Numbered from the stretch's first letter, positions 46,976-56,558 are shown. The stretch is DNA of 64,000 bases from Desulfosudis oleivorans Hxd3 (GCF_000018405.1 NC_009943.1:272417-336416); one strand, 5' to 3'. Notes: generated from the letters alone by a model not told the origin. Made by a program: numbers and translations.

Positions 46976-49941
46976 GCCCTGGTTATCTGGAACAGGATTT
47001 CGAAGAACACATTGAACAGCACCTGCTAAAGTCAGGCTACCATAAGCGAAAGCCGGAAGAATACGACAAGGAAGCCTGCCTGATACCTGCTGAAGTCCTC
47101 AAGTTTATTCAATCGTCTCAGCCCAAGGAGTACAAGAAACTTCAGGGGTACCTCAAATCAGAAACCGACCAGAAGATACTCTCCCGATTGTCTGCTGAAG
47201 TTGCCAAGTCCGGTGCCCTGAGCGTTTTACGGAAAGGGTTTAAGACAAGAGGCTGTACGTTCAAGATGGCCTTTTTCAAACCGACCAGCGGCATGAACCC
47301 TGAAACACAGAAGGTTTACAAGGACAACCGGTTTGCCATTATCCGGCAGCTTAAATACAGTGTCAAAAACGAGAACAGCCTGGATATTGCCCTATTTTTA
47401 AACGGTGTGCCCATTATCACCGCTGAATTGAAAAACTCCCTGACAGGCCAGTTTGTTGAAAATGCCATCAAGCAATACAAGCAGGACCGGGACCCCAGAG
47501 AGCAGCTGTTCAAATTCAAACGCTGCCTGGTCCACTTCGCTGTTGGCAACGAAAAAGCCTTTATGACCACCCGGCTCCAGCAGGACAAGACGACCTTCCT
47601 GCCGTTCAACCTTGACACGGAAAACCCCGTAAACCCCGGCGGACACAAAACCGCTTACCTGTGGGAAGATATTCTTCAGCCGGATACCCTGCTGGACTTA
47701 ATCCAGAACTACCTGCATATCCAGAAGGTCAAGGAGCAGTATTACGATAAGGCCAGCGGCAAGGTTAAAAGCCAGGAGCATGAAGTGTTTATCTTTCCCC
47801 GGTTCCACCAGCTTGATGCCGTCAGAAAGATACTGGCGGCAGTCAGGGAAGATGGAGCCGGTAACAATTACCTGGTTCAGCACTCCGCAGGTTCGGGCAA
47901 ATCCAATTCTATTGCATGGCTGGCCCATCATCTGGCCAGTTTTTACAAAACCAGCAAAGACACGGCCAGAATGTTTGACTGTATCGTGGTGGTGTCTGAC
48001 AGAAAGGTGCTGGACAAGCAGCTTCAGGACACCATCAAGCAGTTCGAGCAGGTCAAGGGTGTGGTCCAACCCATAGACAAAACATCGGGCCAGTTGAAAG
48101 AGGCCCTTGAAAAGGGCAAAAGCATCATTATCACCACTATCCAGAAGTTCCCGGTGATTTCAAAAACCATGACCGAACTGAAGGGAAAGCGGTTTGCGGT
48201 TATCATCGACGAAGCTCATTCCAGCCAATCCGGCGAAACATCCAAGCATTTGAAAAAAGTGCTGTCCGTCAACCTGGAGGAAGCTGAAGAAGAAGACACG
48301 GTAGAATTTGACCTGGAAGATGAGATTGTCGAAGAAATCACTTCCCGTGGCCGGCAGCCGCACATCAGCTTTTTCGCCTTTACCGCCACACCCAAGGGCA
48401 AAACCCTGGAACTGTTCGGCAGAAAAAATTCTGCCGGCAAGTTTGTCGCCTTTCACACTTACTCCATGCGGCAGGCCATCGAGGAGCATTTTATTCTGGA
48501 TGTGCTGGAAAACTACACCACATTCAAACGGTATTTTAAGCTGGCCAAAAAGGTCGAGGGTGACAAAGAGTACGAAAAAAAGAAAGCTCTTCGGCTGCTC
48601 ATGTCCTATGTGGATTTACATCCGCACGAAATCGAAATGAAGTCCCGTATCATGCTGGACCATTTTCTGGAAAAAACAGCCAATGCCGTCCAGGGAAAGG
48701 GCCGGGCCATGGTTGTTACCCGGTCCCGGCTTCATGCTCTCCGGTTTTATCTGAACTTTAAACGGCTGATGAAGGAGATGAACCTCCCCTTCAAACCCCT
48801 GGTGGCATTCTCCGGCACGGTCAAAGACCCGGACAGCGGGGACGAACACACCGAGACCAGCCTTAATGAACTGCCCTCCAGCCAGATCGTCACGGCATTT
48901 AAAACCCCGATTTACCGTATCATGATTGTCGCCAACAAATTCCAGACCGGATTTGACGAGCCGATGCTTCATACCATGTATGTTGATAAAAAACTTGGCG
49001 GTGTTAATGCCGTTCAGACATTGAGCCGCTTAAATCGTACCATGCGGGGTAAGAGCAGCACCATGGTTCTGGATTTTGTCAATGATACTGAAGCGATTAG
49101 GCTGGCTTTTCAGGATTATTACCAGACCGTATTCCTGGAAGAAGAAACAGACCCTGACAAGCTGTACGATTTACAGGCCGAGATCGAGGGCTTTTCCCTT
49201 TTTATATCCAAGGAGGTGGACGCCTTTGCTGAAATCTTTTTCCATCCCTCTGAGCCGATGGAAAAACTCCAGCCCATTCTGGACACCGTTGTAAAACGAT
49301 GGAAGGCTATTCCGGACGACAACACAAAAGAGGACTTTCGCTCTGCCCTTCAAAGCTTCATCCGGCTTTACGGGTACATCTCTCAGATTATAACTTTTCA
49401 GGATGTCGAGCTGGAGAAGCTGTATGTATTCTGCCGCAACCTGAACCGCAAACTGCCGAAGCGGAAAGGCCAACTGCCCTATGAGATTCAGGATGCCATT
49501 GACCTGGCATCGTTTCGGATGCAAGAAACCTCATCCGGCTGGATTCGCCTTGAGAAGACAGACGGTGAAGCCAAGGGCATCAGCCTCGGCACCCCCCAGC
49601 ACACGAATGATGAGAAAGACCTGCTGTCAAACATTATTAAGACACTGAACGACACCTATGGCATTGAACTGACGGATGATGACAGGGTGGATATCGGAAA
49701 AATGCAGGAGAAGCTTCAGCAACGGGATGACCTGCGGGAAGTAATGACCGGTGACAACACACTTGAAAATATGCGATACAAGTTTGACAAAGTGGTGGAT
49801 GAACTGCTGTTGGATTTTGTCCACACCAAGCTCAACCTTTACAAAAAGCTCAGTGATGAGAAAGTGAACCCGCTGTTCAAATCAAAATGGTTTGAAGGGT
49901 ACCTGAGGGATAGCAGAACAGACGTTCATCAGCGGGTTTGA
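46972..49941 (+). CDS. hsdR: Type I restriction enzyme, R subunit (second system)
   Basis: A 989-residue HsdR. The nuclease core is LDIALFLNGVPIITAELKNS at about residues 136-155, Walker A AGSGKS is near 306 and the motif II DEAH near 412, with TATPKGKTLE after it. It belongs to a different HsdR branch from the first system, so the two RM systems are unlikely to swap subunits. All expected motifs are intact. Confidence 0.95.
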   Translation: MSPGYLEQDFEEHIEQHLLKSGYHKRKPEEYDKEACLIPAEVLKFIQSSQPKEYKKLQGYLKSETDQKILSRLSAEVAKSGALSVLRKGFKTRGCTFKMAFFKPTSGMNPETQKVYKDNRFAIIRQLKYSVKNENSLDIALFLNGVPIITAELKNSLTGQFVENAIKQYKQDRDPREQLFKFKRCLVHFAVGNEKAFMTTRLQQDKTTFLPFNLDTENPVNPGGHKTAYLWEDILQPDTLLDLIQNYLHIQKVKEQYYDKASGKVKSQEHEVFIFPRFHQLDAVRKILAAVREDGAGNNYLVQHSAGSGKSNSIAWLAHHLASFYKTSKDTARMFDCIVVVSDRKVLDKQLQDTIKQFEQVKGVVQPIDKTSGQLKEALEKGKSIIITTIQKFPVISKTMTELKGKRFAVIIDEAHSSQSGETSKHLKKVLSVNLEEAEEEDTVEFDLEDEIVEEITSRGRQPHISFFAFTATPKGKTLELFGRKNSAGKFVAFHTYSMRQAIEEHFILDVLENYTTFKRYFKLAKKVEGDKEYEKKKALRLLMSYVDLHPHEIEMKSRIMLDHFLEKTANAVQGKGRAMVVTRSRLHALRFYLNFKRLMKEMNLPFKPLVAFSGTVKDPDSGDEHTETSLNELPSSQIVTAFKTPIYRIMIVANKFQTGFDEPMLHTMYVDKKLGGVNAVQTLSRLNRTMRGKSSTMVLDFVNDTEAIRLAFQDYYQTVFLEEETDPDKLYDLQAEIEGFSLFISKEVDAFAEIFFHPSEPMEKLQPILDTVVKRWKAIPDDNTKEDFRSALQSFIRLYGYISQIITFQDVELEKLYVFCRNLNRKLPKRKGQLPYEIQDAIDLASFRMQETSSGWIRLEKTDGEAKGISLGTPQHTNDEKDLLSNIIKTLNDTYGIELTDDDRVDIGKMQEKLQQRDDLREVMTGDNTLENMRYKFDKVVDELLLDFVHTKLNLYKKLSDEKVNPLFKSKWFEGYLRDSRTDVHQRV

Positions 49942-50070
49942 TTGCTTGCTTCATAAATATGATAAGAATATCTTTCCAGCCTAAGGCAATATGACTTTTA
50001 TGCTTCTGTATGATGTTATGGTGGGTATGCTGATAAAAAGAAGGGGGCTAATACGCATAGGGGGATTAAA

Positions 50071-51192
50071 ATGGGCACATGCACCGCAAAGGACACAAAC
50101 CCGGAATACTGGTCAGACTATTCAAATCTACAGCACGTGAAGCATAAAATAATTCAGAATTACCTCAATGGTTGGTTCCCCAAATTAGGTAGATGGTCTG
50201 GCCGGATATGCTACTTTGATACACATGCTGGCAGAGGTCGCCATAAAGGCGGTCAGGAAGGATCTCCACTGGTAGCACTTGGTTGTATTTTGAATCACAA
50301 ACACAGGGAATCTCATTTGTCAGGGTGCGAAATAAAAATGTTTTTCATTGAAGCAGACGACCAAAACTGTTGTGCCTTGCAAAATGAGATTAATCGTTTG
50401 GGACCGCTTCCAAAGCAGGTTCAGGTCCATACTATTACAGAGAATTGTTTTGACACTCTTCAGTCGATTCTGGAGCATCTGAACGAATCTGGGAATTCAT
50501 TGGCCCCTGCGTTTATTTTCGTTGACCCGTATGGCTTCAAAGTACCTGGTGCGGTTCTTCGTAAATTGATGGCGTTTGACCGCGTTGAACTTTTTGTAAA
50601 CGTAATCTGGCGTGAGTTAAGTATGGCTATTGCCCAAGGTGAAACTCAACCAGGCATGGCTAACACGCTCAATGAGATATTTGAAGGAGAGCAATGGCAT
50701 GGCTTGGTTGGAATGGCATTTGACGAACAAGCGAATGCCTGTATTAACTTAATTCGCAAAAATACAGGAGCAAAATGGGCAACCCACATTCGTATGCTTG
50801 GCCCTAATGGAGCAACAAGATATATGCTCATGCATCTGACCAATCACGATTCAGGTAGAAACCTTATGAAAGATTGTGTCTGGAAAGCCTGCCCAGAAAA
50901 CGGATACTATGCCAGAGCAAAAGACGACCCAAAGCAACAGTTCCTCATAAGACCTGAGCCAGATCTGAAACCCCTTGAGGACTGGGTTATCAAGATTCTT
51001 TCTTCCGGCCCGACAAAATGGAAAGACCTGCTAGAACAAAATCTTTCGGAAATATGGAGAGACACACATCTCAACAAAGTCATTAAACAATGTCGTAAGT
51101 CGGGACGAATTGGTGCCAGAAACTACGAAGGCAGATTTGCACTGACCAACAATCCAGAATTATTTATATATAAGAGGGGCTTTTTTCAATGA
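50071..51192 (+). CDS. tcmP: Three-Cys-motif partner protein TcmP
   Basis: A 373-residue TcmP. Hallmarks are YFDTHAGRGRHKGGQEGSP near residue 50 and FIFVDPYGFKVP near 150; the fold resembles methyltransferase-like proteins. The C-terminal part is a winged-helix-like region. The stop overlaps the next ATG (ATGA), and the next gene is the three-Cys protein for which this family is named as partner. The pair is common in mobile elements, with a suspected conflict role. Confidence 0.9.
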   Translation: MGTCTAKDTNPEYWSDYSNLQHVKHKIIQNYLNGWFPKLGRWSGRICYFDTHAGRGRHKGGQEGSPLVALGCILNHKHRESHLSGCEIKMFFIEADDQNCCALQNEINRLGPLPKQVQVHTITENCFDTLQSILEHLNESGNSLAPAFIFVDPYGFKVPGAVLRKLMAFDRVELFVNVIWRELSMAIAQGETQPGMANTLNEIFEGEQWHGLVGMAFDEQANACINLIRKNTGAKWATHIRMLGPNGATRYMLMHLTNHDSGRNLMKDCVWKACPENGYYARAKDDPKQQFLIRPEPDLKPLEDWVIKILSSGPTKWKDLLEQNLSEIWRDTHLNKVIKQCRKSGRIGARNYEGRFALTNNPELFIYKRGFFQ

Positions 51193-51932
51193 AAAGCAAA
51201 ATTGAATGGACTGAATCCACTTGGAACCCTTTCACCGGATGCACAAAGATAAGCTCCGGTTGCCAGAATTGCTATGCAGAAAAAATGGCCCGTAGGCTTA
51301 AGGCGATGGGAAACCCAAAATATAAGAATGGATTCAAGTTCACAATTCATAGGGAGCTGTTTGAATTTCCACAACAACACAGAAAGCCGCTTACCATCTT
51401 CGTCAACTCGATGAGTGATACTTTTCACGAAAAGGCAGATGATGATGTTGTTGTTTCGCTCTTCGATTCAATGGCAAAAGCACCCTGGCACACATTCCAA
51501 GTATTAACCAAAAGGTCTATGCGGGCGAAAGACATCGCCGCTCAAATTGAATGGGCCAAAAACGTATGGCTTGGTGTTACTGTTGAATCAACAGAAAACC
51601 TATTCCGATTGGACCATCTTAAGGATATTCCTGCGGCAGTGAGGTTTTTATCATTGGAACCACTTCTCGGTCCATTACCCAATTTGGATCTTAATGGAAT
51701 AGACTGGGTTATCGTCGGCGGCGAGTCAGGGCCAAAATCACGCCCGATGGAAGAAGATTGGGTGCTCGAGATTAAAGAACTCTGTCTCCAAGCTAAAGTA
51801 CCATTCTTCTTTAAACAATGGGGCGGTATAAACAAAAAGCGAGCGGGTAGGTTGCTTGAAAACCGAACATGGAATAACTATCCAAGAACAAACCGAAAAA
51901 TTTATCGTGGTCATAGAACTCAACTTGTTTAA
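51189..51932 (+). CDS. DUF5131 (phage Gp37/Gp68) three-Cys protein
   Basis: 247 residues. The N-terminal cysteine cluster is C18, C25 and C28 (WNPFTGC ... GCQNCYAE), the three-Cys motif. VTVESTENLFRLDHL, LSLEPLLGP and VIVGGESGP are standard family blocks. The fold is related to radical SAM enzymes, although the C-x6-C-x2-C spacing differs from the classic motif. It forms a pair with TcmP, by overlap and by family association. Confidence 0.92.
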   Translation: MKSKIEWTESTWNPFTGCTKISSGCQNCYAEKMARRLKAMGNPKYKNGFKFTIHRELFEFPQQHRKPLTIFVNSMSDTFHEKADDDVVVSLFDSMAKAPWHTFQVLTKRSMRAKDIAAQIEWAKNVWLGVTVESTENLFRLDHLKDIPAAVRFLSLEPLLGPLPNLDLNGIDWVIVGGESGPKSRPMEEDWVLEIKELCLQAKVPFFFKQWGGINKKRAGRLLENRTWNNYPRTNRKIYRGHRTQLV

Positions 51933-52235
51933 ATTTATCGCCACAGGCACCTAGTGTATGAGGCTAGAACGATTTACGATATAATTTTTTATGCCCCCAG
52001 AGTCAGTATACTATTTATTTGGATAATTCAATAAAAGATAACTACTACATGGAAGATACTAAACACACATAAAGATAGATAATTGTTGACTATTTCAATC
52101 TTATTGATAGAATTAGCAAATTCAGGGGTTGAATTAGGGTGGATAATCTATCTTGTAGGCTTATTCGGTGGAGTTGAAGATGGTTTAGTAAACTCCACCT
52201 ATATCTAATCTCATCCTATAACAAAGGAGGGTCAA
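51933..52235 (+). promoter_or_regulatory. Promoter and hairpin leader of a small membrane protein gene
   Basis: A -35/-10 pair TTGACT-N16-TAGAAT lies at 52086-52113. Downstream, a perfect 9-bp hairpin GGTGGAGTT / AACTCCACC (52167-52175 and 52191-52199) sits before AAAGGAGGG and the ATG at 52236. There is no T-tract, so it looks like a leader structure and not a terminator. The remainder is AT-rich. Confidence 0.55.
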
Positions 52236-52691
52236 ATGGACATGCAATCAGCAATGAAAAAGCTGGAAAGCCCTGATTTTAAAGAGCGTTTTGTCGCATT
52301 AATTGTACTCATACAAGTTTCTGCATTTTTAGTTAGTCTTGTGATGCGTATATTATTTGAATTCCAATTATTTAAAACCGGTCTATTCCTTTTTGCGTTA
52401 TTTATAATATGTGGAGTTATCGTAATGACTGCGGGGCTTCTTTCCTTGCGTGCTAGAACAATCACTTATTTGTTTTCCGCAGCCTTTTATTTTGCTTGTG
52501 CCGTTTTGTTTGCATCAATACTGTCCAAAATTTTTACGGACGCTTTCAGTATAATAGCTGTAGGGACAACCTTGTTTGGCACATTGGCTAGTGCCAACAT
52601 TTTGATAAGCACTGCAATGTTTATAGTTGCATTATTCCGGCTGCTCGTATTAGGTGCTGCAAAAGATTACGAGCGGTCACCAAAGAATTGA
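52236..52691 (+). CDS. Small polytopic membrane protein
   Basis: 151 residues with about four membrane segments (FVALIVLIQVSAFLVSLVM, LFLFALFIICGVIVMTAGLL, ITYLFSAAFYFACAVLFASI, ILISTAMFIVALFRLLVL). The ATG follows a strong AAAGGAGGG. No family is recognised. It is AT-rich. It has its own apparent promoter and lies between the TcmP pair and the recombination genes. Confidence 0.75.
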   Translation: MDMQSAMKKLESPDFKERFVALIVLIQVSAFLVSLVMRILFEFQLFKTGLFLFALFIICGVIVMTAGLLSLRARTITYLFSAAFYFACAVLFASILSKIFTDAFSIIAVGTTLFGTLASANILISTAMFIVALFRLLVLGAAKDYERSPKN

Positions 52692-53100
52692 AACAAAAAA
52701 TAGACAAGCTGAAGAAAACCGAGTAACCCGTTTTAGCGTAAAATTTTTATCCACAATCAAAGGCGGTCTTCTATGTCACAGTGGTGTCCATAATTTGTGG
52801 ACATCACCCTACAAAATGATTTCCGTACGTACGGAAAAATCCTCACTGTTTCATCCCAGTCATTTGTATCCTGGGGATGTCCGTTTATCAGGCGTTCCCT
52901 TTTAAACATCACTCCTGTTGATGTGATGCAAATATCATAATCAACAAAACAAGCCAGTAGAGAGGGCAGTCGCCGGTTTTACCGCCGGGGCTGCCCTTTT
53001 GTGTTGGGGGCAAGGAAAGCCTCCCGATGTCAGCCTGGTGAGCCCTGATGCTTGCCGGGCTTTTTGCGTTTTAACCACCATAAACTCAAAGGAGAAGCCC
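52692..53100 (+). promoter_or_regulatory. Control region of the recombination operon
   Basis: Contains a near-palindrome around GGTGTCCA/TGGACATC (52784-52806) and a perfect 18-bp palindrome TTTCCGTACGTACGGAAA (52820-52837), both suited to a repressor. Two terminator-like hairpins follow: GGGCAG ... CTGCCCTTTT (52964-53000) and AGCCC ... GGGCTTTTT (53041-53066). The gene start at 53101 follows AAAGGAG. Confidence 0.6.
52964..53000 (+). terminator. Terminator-like hairpin upstream of the annealing protein gene
   Basis: GGGCAG / CTGCCC outer stem with an inner CCGG-rich stem, followed by TTTT. It is placed before the gene rather than after one. Confidence 0.6.
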
Positions 53101-53724
53101 ATGAACAGAGAAATCCTCGAAAAACCATTTGGCCCGGAGCAAATCAAACAGCGTGAAGGCAACTTTGGCAAGATGCTGGCCTACATCGAAGGTCATGTCG
53201 TCATTCAAAGGCTCAACGATGCTTTTGACGCGGATTGGTCGTTTACTATTCTTCATCACGAAATCCTGAAGGATACCGATGAGGTCATTGTAATCGGTGA
53301 ATTGAAGGCGGGTGGCGTCGTAAAAAGCCAATTCGGTTCAAGCCGGATTACCCGTGCCAGGGAGACTGGAGAGATCCTCTCCCTTTCCGATGACCTGAAA
53401 GCCGCCACAACGGATGCCCTGAAAAAGGCGGCCACGCTGCTGGGTGTCGGCCTTCATATCTATGGCGGCAACGGACAGCAGCAAGGTAAGCCCCTTGCCG
53501 CCGGCGACAATGGAGACCACTCACAGGGGCCATCCAACGGCAATGGTGGCGGCAACGGCCGCATCACCGGCAACCAGTATAAGTACATGATACGGCTTAA
53601 TGAGGACCAGGGCCGTACACTGGAGGACCTCAATCAGCAGTGCCTGACAATGTACGGGGCTGTGGCTCAACACCTGTCAAAGGCGGATGCGTCGTCAGTT
53701 ATAAAACAGCTTCTGGCAAACTGA
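53101..53724 (+). CDS. Rad52-like single-strand annealing protein
   Basis: 207 residues. The N-terminal domain is Rad52/Rad22-like (LNDAFDADWSF, then ATTDALKKAATLLGVGLHIYG). A glycine-rich linker joins it to a small C-terminal domain (ITGNQYKYMIRL) also seen in phage recombinases. It anneals complementary single strands. The next gene is a RecB-type exonuclease, the classic partner, so the two should form a phage-style recombination module. Confidence 0.88.
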   Translation: MNREILEKPFGPEQIKQREGNFGKMLAYIEGHVVIQRLNDAFDADWSFTILHHEILKDTDEVIVIGELKAGGVVKSQFGSSRITRARETGEILSLSDDLKAATTDALKKAATLLGVGLHIYGGNGQQQGKPLAAGDNGDHSQGPSNGNGGGNGRITGNQYKYMIRLNEDQGRTLEDLNQQCLTMYGAVAQHLSKADASSVIKQLLAN

Positions 53725-53750
53725 CATCCCCATCATCAACCCACGCATGA

Positions 53751-53786
53751 AAAGGGAAAGGCCGGCACGGGTCTTTCCCTTTTTGC
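53751..53786 (+). terminator. Hairpin between annealing protein and exonuclease genes
   Basis: Perfect 10-bp stem AAAGGGAAAG / CTTTCCCTTT with a 12-base loop and following TTTT. It sits about 25 bp before the exonuclease start. Confidence 0.7.
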
Positions 53787-53810
53787 GTTTTCAAACAGAA
53801 AGGAAATGTC

Positions 53811-54650
53811 ATGTCAAGAAATCTGGCGTTACAGGATTTTAACCAGGAAATACATATCAGCCATAACCAGATATTCACCTATTGCAACTGTTCCCTTAAA
53901 TATCGTTTCCAGTATGTCGAGCACCGGAAACCTGAACGAGTCAACATCGCTTTGCCGTTCGGGTCGGCGATACATGCCGCTATTGAAATGTATTACCGGA
54001 CCCTCAAGAACCATGGCCATGAAGAGAGTGTGACGGCTATCTGTGAGCGTTTTCAGACCTGTCTGGAACTGGACCTGGACAACACGGATGTTCCGGTCAT
54101 TTTCAAAAAGGACCTGCCGGACCGGAAGGCAGCCGTCGAAATGGGCCACGCCATGTTGCGGGCTTTCCATGAGAACACCGTCCAGACCGCCCAGACCGCT
54201 CAACAGATTGTCGCTGTTGAACTGCCCCTTACCAGCACGCTTTACACGGAAGAAGGGCACGCCACGGAATACAAGCTGGCGGGCATTTTGGATTTGGTGC
54301 TTCGGGATGAGTCCGGTGAAATTGTGGTGGTTGACAACAAAACAGCGGCCAGGCCAATGGCACAAGGCACCGCAAATCACGATAACCAGATGACGGCCTA
54401 CGCAACGCTGCTCGCCTCAAACCGGTACGTCCTGCCCAAGGCGAAAGTCAAATGCCGCTTCGATATCCTGCGGAAACTGAAAAAACCCAAGCTGGAGCAG
54501 GTAAACACCACACGTAACGCGGAACAGCGAAAACGCTTCGCCAAGATTGCCAATGCCGTCCTGGCAGGAATTGATGCCGGCATCTTTCTGCCGCAGCCGT
54601 CATGGATGTGCGGTGATTGTGCTTATTCTAACGCGTGCAGAGAGTGGTAA
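53811..54650 (+). CDS. RecB-family (PD-(D/E)XK) exonuclease
   Basis: 279 residues. The nuclease core has GSAIHAAIEMYY, then AGILDLVLRDESGEIVVVDNKT, which supplies D and the catalytic D-N-K. C-terminal cysteines MCGDCAYSNAC, with an N-terminal CNCS, suggest an FeS cluster, as in Cas4/AddB-type nucleases. It resects DNA ends for the annealing protein encoded just upstream. A GGAAATG site precedes the start; an alternative start lies at 53806. Confidence 0.88.
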   Translation: MSRNLALQDFNQEIHISHNQIFTYCNCSLKYRFQYVEHRKPERVNIALPFGSAIHAAIEMYYRTLKNHGHEESVTAICERFQTCLELDLDNTDVPVIFKKDLPDRKAAVEMGHAMLRAFHENTVQTAQTAQQIVAVELPLTSTLYTEEGHATEYKLAGILDLVLRDESGEIVVVDNKTAARPMAQGTANHDNQMTAYATLLASNRYVLPKAKVKCRFDILRKLKKPKLEQVNTTRNAEQRKRFAKIANAVLAGIDAGIFLPQPSWMCGDCAYSNACREW

Positions 54651-54766
54651 CAACCCAAGGCACAAGAAAAGCGAGAACGCCCTTCTGTGAGCCCGTCACG
54701 GCTTCAGGGGGGCATTTTATTTCAGGGGAAGGCCCCTGTGTCAAAACGTCCATGAAAGGAGAACTC

Positions 54767-55723
54767 ATGAAGACAACAACAACGACTTTGGAAAGGGTAA
54801 TCGAAAAAGTTCACGAAGCATCTGCCGGTCATTATGACGAGGTGGTGCCGGTGCAGGAGATGGAATTCGACAGTCTGTCCAGAATGTGGATTGCAGGACA
54901 GCAAACGGAAATCTTGCCCGGTGCCCAGCGGCTCTTGTCCAACAGGCTCCGGGTGCCTTTTTCTTATCTGTCCCGCTGCCCGGCCAACCTGCAGGCCGAA
55001 AATCTGAATTTCTGGATTGAACAGGAACGACTGAATCGGGAAACCTTTTTCTGCCGGTTTGATGGGCATCGGCTGAGAGCCGTGTTTACCGAGCGGTATA
55101 AGCCCCTGGACAACATGGATGTGCTTTCGCAACTGCTCCGGCACGGCTTCGACCCAGACACGCAGGTTCAGTACGCTATTGATGACGGCATGTTCCTGGT
55201 CAGGATTCCAGAGTATGCCAGAGCCTTTGGCGTGAATCCCGGATACGGCAAACTGGATGAAATCGTGCCCGGCGTGTCGTTTGCAAACAGTGAAGTCGGC
55301 TTGCTTGCCTTTAGCATCGAGGCGTTCTTTTATCGGCTGGTCTGCACCAACGGGCTCATTTCAAAGACATCATCGACCTTTTCCCGCTTTAAACATATCA
55401 GCAACCGGGGGCTGGAAAACTTTCCCGAAACCATTGCCGGTGTTATCGAGGATTCCGTCCGGAAGCAGGAACAGTTCAAGCTGTCCCGGCAATCTCCTGT
55501 TGAAAATCCTATCCGTTCTATTGAGACCTTTGCCAGGCAGTTCGGTCTGGCCCATTTGGAAACCGAAGTGGTCTGTAAAGCCTATCTGCTTGAGCAAGGT
55601 GCCACGATGTTTCACATCATCAATGCATTCACACGGGCGGCCCAGGACAAACACCTGGACACTTTGCAATCCTATCGGCTGGAATCGGCCGGTGGTCAGA
55701 TTTTAAGTTTGGTTCGGCCCTGA
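54767..55723 (+). CDS. DUF932 phage/plasmid-like protein
   Basis: 318 residues starting at 54767 after AAAGGAG. Family blocks include VPVQEMEFDS, HRLRAVFTERYKPLDN and GVSFANSEVGLLAFSIEAFF. DUF932 proteins are common in phages and plasmids, often beside recombination genes, with no proven biochemistry. The longer open frame upstream (to 54635) has no ribosome site and is rejected. Confidence 0.88.
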   Translation: MKTTTTTLERVIEKVHEASAGHYDEVVPVQEMEFDSLSRMWIAGQQTEILPGAQRLLSNRLRVPFSYLSRCPANLQAENLNFWIEQERLNRETFFCRFDGHRLRAVFTERYKPLDNMDVLSQLLRHGFDPDTQVQYAIDDGMFLVRIPEYARAFGVNPGYGKLDEIVPGVSFANSEVGLLAFSIEAFFYRLVCTNGLISKTSSTFSRFKHISNRGLENFPETIAGVIEDSVRKQEQFKLSRQSPVENPIRSIETFARQFGLAHLETEVVCKAYLLEQGATMFHIINAFTRAAQDKHLDTLQSYRLESAGGQILSLVRP

Positions 55724-55745
55724 CCTTCATCAACAATCAACCCGG

Positions 55746-55785
55746 AAGCCCAGTCATCAAAAGGTGGCTGGGCTTTCTGTTTTTA
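55746..55785 (+). terminator. Hairpin after DUF932
   Basis: AAGCCCAG / CTGGGCTT 8-bp stem, 14-base loop, then TCTGTTTTT. It lies about 12 bp before the next start codon. Confidence 0.7.
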
Positions 55786-55796
55786 CGGAGAACAAC

Positions 55797-55988
55797 ATGA
55801 CAAAAGAAAAGAAAGCCTGTTATGGAGAACCCGAGCAGTTGGGAGAAATTTTGATGCGAGTGCTGGAGGGCAGGAAATTCCGCCTGGAGTGTGGGCATTA
55901 CGTCACTTTTGGCTCCCACCTCGGAAATGACATCACAATTTACAACGGCAAAAAATTCAAAATCATTTGCAGCCAGTGCGGCTATTAA
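55797..55988 (+). CDS. Small zinc-binding protein
   Basis: 63 residues beginning MTKEKKACYGEPEQLG. A C-terminal CSQC and an upstream CGHY suggest one zinc site. ACGGAG precedes the ATG. Unknown function; it belongs to the recombination gene run. Confidence 0.65.
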   Translation: MTKEKKACYGEPEQLGEILMRVLEGRKFRLECGHYVTFGSHLGNDITIYNGKKFKIICSQCGY

Positions 55989-56014
55989 TCCGCCGGCTTG
56001 AAAGGAGACAACAC

Positions 56015-56182
56015 ATGGATGATTTCTGTGACGACTTTGACGGCATTGATTGGGAAGACTGGATGATTATCGGTCCCCTGTCCGAGGACATCGCCAGGGA
56101 AAAACGGGAACAGGACCGTATCCAGAACGAACTGGACGATGAGGGTGACGAGTATTGGGACATTATCAACGAAAAGTGGTGA
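56015..56182 (+). CDS. Small acidic protein
   Basis: 55 residues, very acidic (MDDFCDDFDGIDWEDW at the N-terminus). AAAGGAG precedes the ATG. Such small acidic proteins are typical of phages and can mimic DNA or inhibit host enzymes, but that is only a possibility here. Confidence 0.6.
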   Translation: MDDFCDDFDGIDWEDWMIIGPLSEDIAREKREQDRIQNELDDEGDEYWDIINEKW

Positions 56183-56288
56183 TTCCCATTGCCCCCCCGA
56201 TTATGACACTGACGTGAATAAACTGACCTCATTATAGTAGAGGAGATGTGTTTTTTCTCCTTAATAAAAATAATCGGAGGACAAAACA

Positions 56289-56558
56289 ATGAGAAACCAA
56301 CACACTTATTCAATTGGAGAAGCTTCGGCAATGACAGGCATCAGCCAGCGACAACTGCGGGATTGGGAGGGTAAATACATCCCGAAGCCGGCCAGGATTT
56401 CAGTCGGTGAACGGTTTTATCGACGCTACACCTCGAACGACATCCGCCTGTTGAAAAAAATCCAGGAGAACCTGGCAGAGGGTTTCACCCTATCCGCCGC
56501 AGCCCAAAATGCAGCGGCAACCAAAATATACCAGGAGGAGGCCGGCCATGAAGAATAA
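56289..56558 (+). CDS. MerR-like helix-turn-helix regulator
   Basis: 89 residues: a MerR-type N-terminal domain (YSIGEASAMTGISQRQLRDWE, then RRYTSNDIRLLKKIQ) without an effector domain. CGGAGG precedes the ATG. The gene overlaps the HIRAN gene by 11 bp. It could control the element's core genes or excision. Confidence 0.82.
   Translation: MRNQHTYSIGEASAMTGISQRQLRDWEGKYIPKPARISVGERFYRRYTSNDIRLLKKIQENLAEGFTLSAAAQNAAATKIYQEEAGHEE

Noticed and set aside
52654-52905. 83-codon frame after the membrane protein
   Set aside because: It crosses the two palindromes and has no ribosome site or domain.
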